Source of the DNA: Streptomyces xanthii
GTDB taxonomy: Bacteria; Actinomycetota; Actinomycetes; Streptomycetales; Streptomycetaceae
DNA length: 64,000 bases
Assembly: GCF_014621695.1 (NCBI RefSeq)
Contig: NZ_CP061281.1
Coordinates: 7,192,001-7,256,000, forward strand
Direction of reading: 5' to 3'
The position numbers and the translations under genes were made by a program. The notes below the pieces were generated by a model that saw nothing but the letters and a program-made list of their open reading frames with translations, made no database searches and was not told where the DNA came from. Below, piece after piece: positions 45,750 to 54,315 of the stretch. Numbering within the stretch: position 1 is the first letter of the stretch; the number at the start of each line of letters is the position of its first letter.

Positions 45750-47774
45750 GTGTCAGATCTGGCCGCGATCAAGACCTGGTGGAAGCACCTGGGCGACGAC
45801 GGTTTCCTTGTGCTGCCCCCGCCCGGCAGGGGCCGCTACACGCAGTCCGACGGCCACGAGGACGCCGCCGAACTCCGCGCGCACCAGGGCCTCCCCGCCC
45901 CCGTCTCGTTCGCCTACTGGCACTGGCAGTCCCACGAGCGCGCCTTCGACCGCTCCGGCGCCCTGACCGGCGAGCTGGTGCTGCACTGGGGAGGCGACCA
46001 CACCGTCGTCACCGCGGGGCTGGGCGAGGGCCCGCCCGGATACAGGCTGGAGAACGGCGGCCCGCAGGGCGCCTTCGTCCTGGACCGGATCACGCACCGT
46101 GACGCCGCGGGCCTGCCCGACCCCGCGGACCCGGACGGCGTACGCCAGTTCCTCGCGGAGCTCGACGAACCGCTGGACCGCAGCCGGCACCCCTCCACGT
46201 ACCGGCCGCTCTCTCCGTCCCAGGCCGACTGGCTGCACGCCCGGCTCGCCGATCCCCTGGACCTCGCGGCCGCCACCCCTTTCGCGGTCTCGCTGGAGCG
46301 GCGCGACGCGCTGACCCCCGACGAGACGGAGCGGCTGCTGCACGCCTGGCAGGCCGCGTACCCGGGCCGGCTCGCGGACTGGGAGGCGTGGGACGACCTG
46401 CTGCACGCGCTGCTGCGGCAGGACCACGCGCAGGCCTGGGCCATCGTCGACGCCCTCGGCGCCCGCGCGTCGGACACCCTCACCGAGGTCCCGTCCGAGC
46501 GAGGACTCGCCGCGGTACGTGAGTTCGCCCTCGCCGGTGAGCGGAGTGCGGTTCGCGACTGGCTCACCCTGTACCGGGCGTTCGAGGAACCGGACGCGGT
46601 CCGCGCCGCCGTCCGGATCGCGGCGGAACTGGCCGCGCACGACGCCCCCGAGGCGTCCCTGCGTTCTCTGCGCAGTGCGCTGACCGGCGCGCTCACCGCC
46701 GGCTGGCGTGAGGAGACCGGGGCCGGGTATCGCGTTCAGCAGCTCTACGCCGGCCTCATGGACGTCCGCTGCGCCACCGACCCGCGCCTGCCCCGCGACC
46801 TGCGCGTCCTCGCCGCCCACGCGGTCCACGACCGCGTGGACCTCGTGCGGGAGGCGGTCCTGCGGCCGGAGGGCTCCGTGTTCACCGGCGTCGACACCGT
46901 CGAGGTGCTGGCCGACCTGGACCGTTTCGCGGAGGCCGTCGAAGGGCTTCTCGCCGGTGCCGGGCCCGATCTCACCGCGTACCAGGGCGCGCTCTGCGAC
47001 GTCTGGCACCGGTACCGGACGCTCACCGACGCCGACGAGGCGTGGCTCCACGCGCGCGTCGCCGATCCGGACACCGAACTGCAGGGCCTCGGCTTCTGCC
47101 TCGAACTGCTCCTCGCCCACGGCCGTGCCACGCGCGCGGACGCCGACGCGCTGCTGCCCCGCCTCAAGGAGCTCACCAAGAAGTACGAGACCACGTACGC
47201 CGAATGGCGCCACCCACTGGTCACCCTGACCTGTCTCGCGCTCGACCTGGACCACCCGGCCGCCGCGAAGCTGGTCGCGTGGTGGAACGGGAAGCGGCCG
47301 GTCTGGAAGGACCAGCAGCGGTTGCTCACCCATCTCGGCGCCCCCGACGAGGCGAAGGCCGCCGAGCTGTGGGACTTCGTCGCCTCGTCCGCGCACGACG
47401 TCGGCCAGCTGATGACCTGGGTGCTGGTGCGGGCCCGCCTCGACGGAGAGCACCCCCTGCTCGTCGCCGACCGGCTCATCGGCACGCCCGGTCTGCGCGA
47501 CTACGTGCTGCACCGGGTGCTGCTCGGGGTCGCCGACCCCGCGCAGCCGCTGTGGCACTACAGCGTCGACCCGCGCAGCCGGGGCTGGTGGCAGCGCGCC
47601 GTGGAGGTCGCCGAGCACCCCGGCGTCTCCGCGCGGGCCCGGGAGATCGCCCTGGGGTTCGCCCGGCAGCACCGTCTGATCACCCACCCCGACCAGCTGC
47701 GCCCCGCGCCGACCGAGGCCGAGCGGGCGGCGGCCCGGGACTGGCTGGACCGCCACGACGCGGGCGGGGCCTGA
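45750..47774 (+). CDS. Large helical conserved hypothetical protein
   Basis: 674 aa, cytosolic, no signal peptide or membrane segment. MSDLAAIKTWWKHLGDDGFL starts a short N-terminal beta-rich part (to about 110). The rest is helical with regular Ala/Leu/Arg spacing, suggesting HEAT/ARM-like repeats (TPDETERLLHAWQAAYPGRL, then RADADALLPRLKELTKKYET). No catalytic motif is visible and I do not recognise a family. GGGGGA lies 8 nt before the GTG. It stands alone downstream of the REP-like element. Confidence 0.8.
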   Translation: MSDLAAIKTWWKHLGDDGFLVLPPPGRGRYTQSDGHEDAAELRAHQGLPAPVSFAYWHWQSHERAFDRSGALTGELVLHWGGDHTVVTAGLGEGPPGYRLENGGPQGAFVLDRITHRDAAGLPDPADPDGVRQFLAELDEPLDRSRHPSTYRPLSPSQADWLHARLADPLDLAAATPFAVSLERRDALTPDETERLLHAWQAAYPGRLADWEAWDDLLHALLRQDHAQAWAIVDALGARASDTLTEVPSERGLAAVREFALAGERSAVRDWLTLYRAFEEPDAVRAAVRIAAELAAHDAPEASLRSLRSALTGALTAGWREETGAGYRVQQLYAGLMDVRCATDPRLPRDLRVLAAHAVHDRVDLVREAVLRPEGSVFTGVDTVEVLADLDRFAEAVEGLLAGAGPDLTAYQGALCDVWHRYRTLTDADEAWLHARVADPDTELQGLGFCLELLLAHGRATRADADALLPRLKELTKKYETTYAEWRHPLVTLTCLALDLDHPAAAKLVAWWNGKRPVWKDQQRLLTHLGAPDEAKAAELWDFVASSAHDVGQLMTWVLVRARLDGEHPLLVADRLIGTPGLRDYVLHRVLLGVADPAQPLWHYSVDPRSRGWWQRAVEVAEHPGVSARAREIALGFARQHRLITHPDQLRPAPTEAERAAARDWLDRHDAGGA

Positions 47775-47795
47775 GCCTCAGCCGGGACCTGAGCC

Positions 47796-48383
47796 TCAGC
47801 CGGGTGGGGCCGACGAGGGGTCCGCCCGGCGGGCGATCTCCTCCAGACGGGCGTGGTACGCGGCCCGCTCGTCGAGGTCGGTGGTCCCCAGCGCGTCGTT
47901 GTCCCGGCGCCAGCCCACAGCCCCGTCGAGCCCCTCGCGCAGGATGTCGGCGTGACCGGCGTGGTGCTGGGCGTCGGCGAGCACGCGGACCAGCACGTGG
48001 TGGAAGGTGACCTCGGCGCGCTCCTTCGGCCACCAGGGGACGCTGCCGACGGTGTCGAGCGCCAGCTCCTCGATGGCGGCGTCGGCGTGGACCCAGGCGC
48101 GCCGGTAGCGGTCCACGATCTGCTCGCGCGTCTCGTCGGCGGCCGCGAACATGTCCTGCTCGGGATCGTCGAGCGTCTCGCCGTGCTCGCGCCCGAACGT
48201 GGCGCAGAGATAGCCGAGTTCCACATAGGTCAGATGCTTGACCAGGCCCAGCAGGTTCGTGCCGGTGGGGGTCAGCGGGCGCCGTACGTCGTAGTCGGAG
48301 AGGCCCTCCAGCTTCCACAGGAGGGAGTCCCGGGCCTCCTGCAGATAGCGGCGCAGGTCGGCCTTCTGTTCGGTTTCGCTCAT
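47796..48383 (-). CDS. DinB / DUF664 family protein
   Basis: 195 aa four-helix bundle. His ligands in LVKHLTYVELGYLC and in FHHVLVRVLADAQHHAGHAD match the metal-binding triad of DinB-like proteins, many of which use mycothiol or bacillithiol. RPLTPTGTNLLGLVKHL is typical of DUF664. The substrate is unknown. It is divergent from the glutaminase gene. Confidence 0.85.
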   Translation of the reverse strand: MSETEQKADLRRYLQEARDSLLWKLEGLSDYDVRRPLTPTGTNLLGLVKHLTYVELGYLCATFGREHGETLDDPEQDMFAAADETREQIVDRYRRAWVHADAAIEELALDTVGSVPWWPKERAEVTFHHVLVRVLADAQHHAGHADILREGLDGAVGWRRDNDALGTTDLDERAAYHARLEEIARRADPSSAPPG

Positions 48384-48510
48384 GGGGGCAGTCTGCTGGC
48401 CGCCGTGCGGAACGATCAAGCTCTTTCGGCCGGGCGGCACCGGACCCGGGCCCTTACGGACGGACCAGTACCGCACGCGCCGCCCGCACCGATGCGTTTC
48501 GATGGGAGGC

Positions 48511-50304
48511 ATGGGAAACGAGCAGCAGGACCGGCCCGGCGACCCCCTGACCGCCCTCCTCGACCAGGTGCGGCTGCGGCTGCGCGACCTCGACGACGGC
48601 GAGCCCGCCTCGTACATCCCGGAGCTTGGCCGCGTCGACCCCGACCTGTTCGGGCTGAGCCTGTGCGCGCTCGACGGGCAGGTGTACGCCAGCGGTGACA
48701 CCACGACGCCGTTCACCGTGCAGTCGGTGTCGAAGCCGTTCGTGTTCGCCCTCGCGCTCGCCGACCACGGTCTGGAGAACGTGCTGGCCCGCGTCGGCGC
48801 CGAGCCCAGCGGTGAGGCGTTCAACTCCATCCGCCTGGAGCCTGTCACCGGGCGGCCGCCGAACCCGATGGTCAACGCCGGGGCCATCGTGACCAGTTCG
48901 CTCGTCGCGGGGGACGGTCCCGACGAGCGTTCGGCCCGCATCCTGGAAGGCCTGAGCGCCTTCGCGGGCCGCCCGCTCAAGGTCGACGAGGCTGTCTTCG
49001 CGTCCGAGCGAGCGACCGGTGACCGCAACCGCGCCCTCGCCTACCTCATGCACAACGCGGGCTCCCTCACCGGCGACGTGGAGGAACAGCTCGCCGTCTA
49101 CTTCCGGCAGTGCTCCGTCCTCGTGACCTGCGAGGACCTCGCCGTCATGCACGCCACGCTCGCCGGCGGCGGCGTCAACCCCGTCACCGGCGACCGTGTC
49201 GTCGCCCCGCGCCACGCCCAGCACGTCCTCGCCGTGATGGCGACGTGCGGCATGTACGACGCCTCGGGCCAGTGGATGCTCCAGGTGGGGATGCCCGCCA
49301 AGAGCGGGGTCTCCGGCGCGATCGGCGTGGCGCTGCCCGGCCAGTTCGGCATCGGCGTGTTCAGCCCGCCCCTGGAGGAGAAGGGCAACAGCGTGCGCGG
49401 CATCGCCGCCTGCCACCTCATCTCCGACCAGTTCGGGCTGCACCTGATGCGGGCCACCGTGCCGCAGCGCCGTCCGCTGCCGCCGCGCTCCCTGCACCCC
49501 GCGCCGCTGCGCTCGCTGCGGCACCGCCCGCGCTCCCAGCGCGAGGCGCTCGACGCCCGCCCCGACCGCATCCGGGTGCACGTCCTCCAGGGCGACCTGG
49601 ACTTCGCCACCGCCGAGCAGACCCTGCGGGCCGCACGCGAACTGCCCGGCGCCGTCTCCTGGTTCGTCCTCGACCTGACCCGCGTCGGCCGCGTCGAGAC
49701 CGTCGCCGCCGACCTGCTGCGCGCCCTCGGCGAGGACCTGCGCACCCGGGGCACCCGCATGGTGCTCGCGGACCCCGACGAGCGGCAGGCCATGGCCCGC
49801 CCCGCCGACGAGTTCCCCGACCTCGGCCGCGCCCTGGAGTCCTGCGAGGACGGGCTGCTCGCCGAACTCGGGCTCGACCCCGACGCGCCCGTGCCGCTCG
49901 CCGACTGCGACCTGTTCGGCCGCGCCGACGCCCGGGTCCGCGCCGCCCTCGCCGACGCCTTCGACACCCTGCGCCTGCCCGAGGGCGAGACCGTCGAGCC
50001 GCCGGGCGCCCGGCTCAGCGGCCGCATCGTGCTCTGGTACGTCGAGTCGGGCCGGCTCGCCGTGTGCGCCGACTCCGTCTCCACGGTCCGCACCTGGTCC
50101 GCCGGGCCCGGGGCCGCGCTCACCCCCGCCGACTTCCCGGCCCGCATGTCCCGCCAGGTTCTCGCCGAACGCGACACGGTGTGCCGCACGCTCACCGCCG
50201 AGGGCCTCATGCGGCTGCGCGCCAGCGTGCCGGAGGCGGTCGCGGTTCTGGAGCGGGCGCCGTTGGAGGGCGCGGAGACCGTCGACCGGGCGGACACCGC
50301 CTGA
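48511..50304 (+). CDS. glsA: Glutaminase fused to STAS and cyclic-nucleotide-binding-like domains
   Basis: 597 aa. Residues about 15-305 are a complete serine-type glutaminase: VQSVSKPFVFALALADHGLE (SxxK), RPPNPMVNAGAIVTSSLV, CGMYDASGQWMLQVGMPAKS and GVALPGQFGIGVFSPPLEEK. It hydrolyses glutamine to glutamate and ammonia. A STAS-like domain (about 350-450; IRVHVLQGDLDFATAEQTLR, LDLTRVGRVETVAADLL) and a C-terminal CNB-like beta-barrel (about 485-585; LSGRIVLWYVESGRLAVCAD) follow, suggesting regulation by ligand or partner. ATG 48511 has GGGAGG one base upstream; ATG at 48502 is an alternative. Confidence 0.9.
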   Translation: MGNEQQDRPGDPLTALLDQVRLRLRDLDDGEPASYIPELGRVDPDLFGLSLCALDGQVYASGDTTTPFTVQSVSKPFVFALALADHGLENVLARVGAEPSGEAFNSIRLEPVTGRPPNPMVNAGAIVTSSLVAGDGPDERSARILEGLSAFAGRPLKVDEAVFASERATGDRNRALAYLMHNAGSLTGDVEEQLAVYFRQCSVLVTCEDLAVMHATLAGGGVNPVTGDRVVAPRHAQHVLAVMATCGMYDASGQWMLQVGMPAKSGVSGAIGVALPGQFGIGVFSPPLEEKGNSVRGIAACHLISDQFGLHLMRATVPQRRPLPPRSLHPAPLRSLRHRPRSQREALDARPDRIRVHVLQGDLDFATAEQTLRAARELPGAVSWFVLDLTRVGRVETVAADLLRALGEDLRTRGTRMVLADPDERQAMARPADEFPDLGRALESCEDGLLAELGLDPDAPVPLADCDLFGRADARVRAALADAFDTLRLPEGETVEPPGARLSGRIVLWYVESGRLAVCADSVSTVRTWSAGPGAALTPADFPARMSRQVLAERDTVCRTLTAEGLMRLRASVPEAVAVLERAPLEGAETVDRADTA

Positions 50305-50388
50305 GGCCCGCCCGGGGCGCCCGCTTTGATGAACCGCGGGACCGGACTCGTAGATCCCAACTCCCTTTTCACCTAGGGCACTTCGCTG

Positions 50389-50586
50389 GTGATCATCGGC
50401 GCGGGACCGGCCGGCCCGACCGTCGGGAACCTGCTGCGCGCCGCCGGCGTCGACTGCGTGGTCCTGGAGTGCGAGAGCCGGGAGTTCATCGAACGGCGGC
50501 CTCGCGCGGGCGTCATCGAGGAGTGGGCGGTGCGTGGCCTGGACCGGTGCGGGCTCGCCACCGCCGGCCTGCTCGCGGCCGCGGGG
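50389..50586 (+). pseudogene. Fragment of a PobA-like FAD monooxygenase
   Basis: About 66 residues remain: VIIGAGPAGPTVGNLLRAAG, VDCVVLECESREFIERRPRA and GVIEEWAVRGLDRCGL. These match the N-terminal FAD-binding region of 4-hydroxybenzoate 3-monooxygenase, whose full length is near 390 aa. Downstream of about 50586 the homology stops and an AT-rich regulatory segment with two GGTATACC sites follows. A Leu-to-Pro change in GAGPAGPTVG also suggests decay. It is probably the relic of a gene truncated when the neighbouring importer locus was acquired or rearranged. Confidence 0.75.
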
Positions 50587-50623
50587 TCTTTGGATCGGCC
50601 ATCCGGAATACGGAACGCGCTCC

Positions 50624-50631
50624 GGTATACC
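50624..50631. promoter_or_regulatory. GGTATACC site 1 (upstream of importer operon)
   Basis: GGTATACC in the context CTCC-site-AAAGG, about 190 nt before the SBP start at 50823. It is one of six such palindromes, all confined to 50.6-61.2 kb of this window. Confidence 0.75.
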
Positions 50632-50753
50632 AAAGGCTCGAATTCGTAACGATCGGCGTGGATGACCGCGCACGCAATGCCCGTATTTTGTCGAGAAATT
50701 CGGAGGTGGGAGCCCTTTCGCGGTGAGAGTGTCCAGAGAGTGAGACAGTCGCT

Positions 50754-50761
50754 GGTATACC
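50754..50761. promoter_or_regulatory. GGTATACC site 2 (upstream of importer operon)
   Basis: Second copy, 61 nt before the SBP GTG and 130 bp from site 1, a distance compatible with looping. TATACC could overlap the promoter's -10 region. Confidence 0.8.
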
Positions 50762-50822
50762 GTGTCGCCCCAGCGCGACCCGGCCGGGCGCGCACCCCAT
50801 CCGTGTAAGGAGGTGTGGTCCC

Positions 50823-52436
50823 GTGCGTCGCCTACCCGCCGTGCTCGCGGCGGCCGCATTGCTGACGTTCGCCACAGGCTGCGGCTCACTCGCCCCGCCC
50901 GGAGAACAGAGCGCCGCCGCTCCCCGTCTCGTCGACGACCGGCCGGTCCGCGACGGCGGAACCGCTGTCGTCGGGCTCAAGTCGGACCCCGACATGCTCG
51001 ACCCCAGCCTGACGGGCACGCTCGTCGCGCGCACCGTGTTCACGTCGATGTGCGAGCAGCTCTACGACGTGGACCGGCACAACCGGTTCGTGCCCCAGCT
51101 GGCCTCCTCGATGCCGAAGATCACCGACGGCGGCCGCACCTTCACCTTCGACGTGCGCGAGGACGCACGCTTCAGCGACGGCGCCAAGCTCGACGCGAAG
51201 GCCGTGAAGACCTCCCTCGACCGGCACCTCCACCTCAAGGGCTCCGGACGCGCCTCCGAGATCGACTCCGTCGACAAGGTCGAGGCCATCGGCCCGTACA
51301 CCGTGCGCCTCACGCTCAAGCACGCGGACACCCCGCTGCTCGGCCGGCTCGCCAACACCGCGGGCCTGATCATGTCGCCGAAGGCCCTCGCGAAGTACGG
51401 CAAGAACTTCGCGACGCACCCCTCGTGCGTCGGCCCGTTCAAGTACGAGAAGCGCGTCATCGGCGACCGCATCGAGCTCAAGAAGGACCCGCTCTACTAC
51501 GACGCGGACCGGGTCCACCTCGACGGCGTGGTCTACAAGACCATCACCGACGGCAACATCCGCCTGGCCAACCTGCGCTCCGGCGACGTCCAGACCGGCG
51601 ACCAGATGGGCCCCGTCGAGGTGCGCAGCGCCCTCGGCGACAAGGACCTCCAGGTCCTCAACACGCCCTCGCTCGGCTACATGGCCATCACCGTCAACGT
51701 CGGCAACGACAACGGCATCGACGGCAAGCCCGGCAAGGTCGACACCCCCTTCGCCCGGGACGTCCGTGTCCGCGAGGCCTTCGACCTCTCCCTCGACCGC
51801 GAACTGATCAACAAGGTCGTCTTCCAGGGCATGTACGCGCCCGCCTGCGGCCCCGTACCGCCGGGCACTCCGCTCTCCACGCCCACGACCTGCCAGAAGC
51901 GGGACGTCGCGAAGGCGAAGAAGCTCCTCGAGGAGGCCGGCGTCAAGACGCCCGTGCCGCTCGAGCTGATGATCAACACGACGCCCGAGGACGCCCGGTT
52001 CGGCCAGGTCGTCCAGGCCATGGCCAAGGAGGCCGGCTTCGACGTGAAGCTCCAGCCGACCGAGTTCGCCACCGGCCTGCAGCGCACCTACGCCGGTGAC
52101 TTCCAGGCCCGCACCGGCGGCTGGGGCGGTCAGCCCGACCCCGCCGGCAACATCGACAGCCTCGTCGGCACCAAGGGCAGCAACAACCAGGGCCAGCTCT
52201 CCGACCCGGAGATCGACCGCCTCATCGCCGCCGGACGCTCCACCTCCGACCCGGCGAAGCGCAAGGAGATCTACCGCGAGCTGACCGAGGCGATCAACCG
52301 GCAGCACTCGGTGATCTACACCTACCGCAACATCAACTACGCGGTCGCCGCCCAGGACATCAGCGGCATCTCCCTGTCCGGCGACGGCCTCATCCGCATG
52401 AAGGAAGCCGGATACGTGAAGGGCGGTGACAAGTGA
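50823..52436 (+). CDS. ABC importer substrate-binding lipoprotein (SBP_bac_5)
   Basis: 537 aa. The signal peptide ends in a lipobox-like FATGC (about residue 20), anchoring it to the membrane. The mature protein shows the family-5 pattern: GLKSDPDMLDPSLTGTLVAR, FTFDVREDARFSDGAKLDAK, SCVGPFKYEKRVIGDRIELK and YINRQHSVIYTYRNIN-like end. Family members bind peptides, nickel, opines or heterocycles. AAGGAGGT lies 9 nt before the GTG, the best ribosome site in the window. First gene of a five-gene importer operon with each gene overlapping the next. Probably controlled by GGTATACC sites 1 and 2. Confidence 0.92.
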   Translation: MRRLPAVLAAAALLTFATGCGSLAPPGEQSAAAPRLVDDRPVRDGGTAVVGLKSDPDMLDPSLTGTLVARTVFTSMCEQLYDVDRHNRFVPQLASSMPKITDGGRTFTFDVREDARFSDGAKLDAKAVKTSLDRHLHLKGSGRASEIDSVDKVEAIGPYTVRLTLKHADTPLLGRLANTAGLIMSPKALAKYGKNFATHPSCVGPFKYEKRVIGDRIELKKDPLYYDADRVHLDGVVYKTITDGNIRLANLRSGDVQTGDQMGPVEVRSALGDKDLQVLNTPSLGYMAITVNVGNDNGIDGKPGKVDTPFARDVRVREAFDLSLDRELINKVVFQGMYAPACGPVPPGTPLSTPTTCQKRDVAKAKKLLEEAGVKTPVPLELMINTTPEDARFGQVVQAMAKEAGFDVKLQPTEFATGLQRTYAGDFQARTGGWGGQPDPAGNIDSLVGTKGSNNQGQLSDPEIDRLIAAGRSTSDPAKRKEIYRELTEAINRQHSVIYTYRNINYAVAAQDISGISLSGDGLIRMKEAGYVKGGDK

Positions 52437-53410
52437 TGGGTACCGTCCGCGGATACCTGAGCTCCTACCCGGCGCGCCGCATCGGGCAGTCGCTGCTGAC
52501 CCTCGTCCTCGTCTCGATCACGGTCTTCGCCGGCGTGCGCGCCATGCCCGGCGACACCGCCCAGGCCATGGCCGGCGAACAGTCATCGCCCGAGGTCCTC
52601 GCCGCCATCCGCGAGGAGTACGGCCTCAACGACAACATCGTCGTGCAGTACTGGAACTACGTACGGCACGCGGTCACGGGCGACTTCGGCACCTCCGCGC
52701 GCAGCGGACTGCCCGTCCTTGACTCGATCCTCGACGCGCTGCCCATCACCCTCGAACTAGCCGCGCTCGCCCTCCTCCTGGCGGTCGTGCTCGGCATCGG
52801 CGCCGGCATCGTCGCCGCCGTGCGGCGCGGCAAGCCCGAGGAGTGGCTGGCCAACGCCGTCGCCCTCCTCGGCATGTCCGTCCCCACCTTCTGGCTCGGC
52901 ATGCTCCTCGTGCTCGCCTTCGCGATCGCGATGCCGGTCTTCGCCGCCTCCGGCTTCGTGCCGTTCGGCCAGGACCCGGTGGAGAACATCCGGCGCCTCG
53001 TGCTGCCCGCGATCGTCCTCGGCTCCGGCCTCGCCGCCGTCGTGATGCGCCAGACCCGCGCCGCGATGCTCGACGCCCTGTCCTCCGACTACGTGCGCAC
53101 CGCCCGCGCCAAGGGCCTCTCCGCGCGCACCGTCATCGGCCGCCACGCCCTGCGCAACTCGCTCGTCACCGTCATCACGGTGCTCGGCCTGCAGCTCGGC
53201 ATGCTCATCTCCGGCGCCGTCGTCACCGAGCAGGTCTTCGTCCTGCCCGGCTTCGGAAAGCTCACCATCGACGCGGTCTTCACCCGAGACTACGCGATGG
53301 TCCAGGGCGTCGTGCTCTTCACCTCGGCCGCCTACATCCTGATCAACCTGCTCGTCGACCTCCTCTACTCGGTCGTCGACCCCCGCATCCGGCTGGGAGG
53401 CTCCCGATGA
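52436..53410 (+). CDS. ABC importer permease (DppB-like)
   Basis: 324 aa with six membrane helices. TVFAGVRAMPGDTAQAMAGE near the N-terminus is the DppB signature. The EAA loop reads RTARAKGLSARTVIGRHALR. ATG at 52436 overlaps the SBP stop (TGATG); GTG at 52433 is also in frame. It pairs with the DppC-like protein to form the channel. Confidence 0.92.
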   Translation: MGTVRGYLSSYPARRIGQSLLTLVLVSITVFAGVRAMPGDTAQAMAGEQSSPEVLAAIREEYGLNDNIVVQYWNYVRHAVTGDFGTSARSGLPVLDSILDALPITLELAALALLLAVVLGIGAGIVAAVRRGKPEEWLANAVALLGMSVPTFWLGMLLVLAFAIAMPVFAASGFVPFGQDPVENIRRLVLPAIVLGSGLAAVVMRQTRAAMLDALSSDYVRTARAKGLSARTVIGRHALRNSLVTVITVLGLQLGMLISGAVVTEQVFVLPGFGKLTIDAVFTRDYAMVQGVVLFTSAAYILINLLVDLLYSVVDPRIRLGGSR

Positions 53411-54315
53411 CGGCCCTCGACACCGCCGCCGCGCCCACGAAGGCGCCGACCGCGCCCGTCGCCGATAAGCACCCCGGGCGGGCCGCGAGCCTGTGGCGCA
53501 AGCTGCGCCGCAACAAGCTCGCCCTCACCGGCACCGTGCTCGCCGCGCTCTTCGTCCTCGTCGCACTGCTCTCCGGGATCCTCACCCCGTACGACCCGGC
53601 GCAGCCCGACTTCGACAACGCGCTCGCCGCGCCCAGCGGCGCCCACTGGCTCGGCACGGACGACCTGGGACGCGACCAGCTGTCCCGCGTCCTCGTCGGA
53701 GTCACCGCGTCGATGCAGGTCGGCGTCCTCGCCGTCGTGCTCGCGTTCGTGGTCGCCGTGCCGCTCGGCCTGCTCGCCGGCTACTTCGGCAAGTTCGCCG
53801 ACACGGTCGTCTCGCGGCTCACCGACACGATGCTCGCGTTCCCCTTCCTGGTGCTCGCCGTCGGCCTCGCCGCCGTTCTCGGCCCGTCCCTGAAGAACGC
53901 CACCATCGCCATCGGCATCTCGCAGATCCCCGCGATCGTGCGCATCACCCGCGCCGAGACACTGCGCCTCAAGCACCTCGACTACGTGGGCGCCGCCATC
54001 GCCAACGGCGCGGGCAACGGCACCATCCTCTTCCGCCACATCCTGCCGAACGCGACCTCCGCGCTCATCGTGCAGGCGACCGTCGGCATCCCGTCGGCGA
54101 TCATCGGCGAGGCCGTGCTCAGCTTCCTCGGCCTCGGCGTCCAGCCCCCGTCGCCCTCGCTCGGCGTGATGCTGTCCTCCGCCCAGCCGTTCATCGCCGA
54201 CGCCCCCTGGATGGCCGTCTTCCCCGGCCTCGTCATCGTGCTCGCCACGCTGGCGTTCAACCTGCTCGGCGACGGCGTCCGCGACATCCTCGACCCCCGT
54301 GGAGGCTCCCGGTGA
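53407..54315 (+). CDS. ABC importer permease (DppC-like)
   Basis: 302 aa. A polar N-terminus is followed by RNKLALTGTVLAALFVLVAL, APSGAHWLGTDDLGRDQLSR (DppC signature) and the EAA loop HLDYVGAAIANGAGNGTILF, then LPNATSALIVQATVGIPSAI. ATGA overlap with the upstream permease stop. GGAGGCTCCCG before the ATG serves as ribosome site and also recurs before the next gene. Confidence 0.92.
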   Translation: MTALDTAAAPTKAPTAPVADKHPGRAASLWRKLRRNKLALTGTVLAALFVLVALLSGILTPYDPAQPDFDNALAAPSGAHWLGTDDLGRDQLSRVLVGVTASMQVGVLAVVLAFVVAVPLGLLAGYFGKFADTVVSRLTDTMLAFPFLVLAVGLAAVLGPSLKNATIAIGISQIPAIVRITRAETLRLKHLDYVGAAIANGAGNGTILFRHILPNATSALIVQATVGIPSAIIGEAVLSFLGLGVQPPSPSLGVMLSSAQPFIADAPWMAVFPGLVIVLATLAFNLLGDGVRDILDPRGGSR

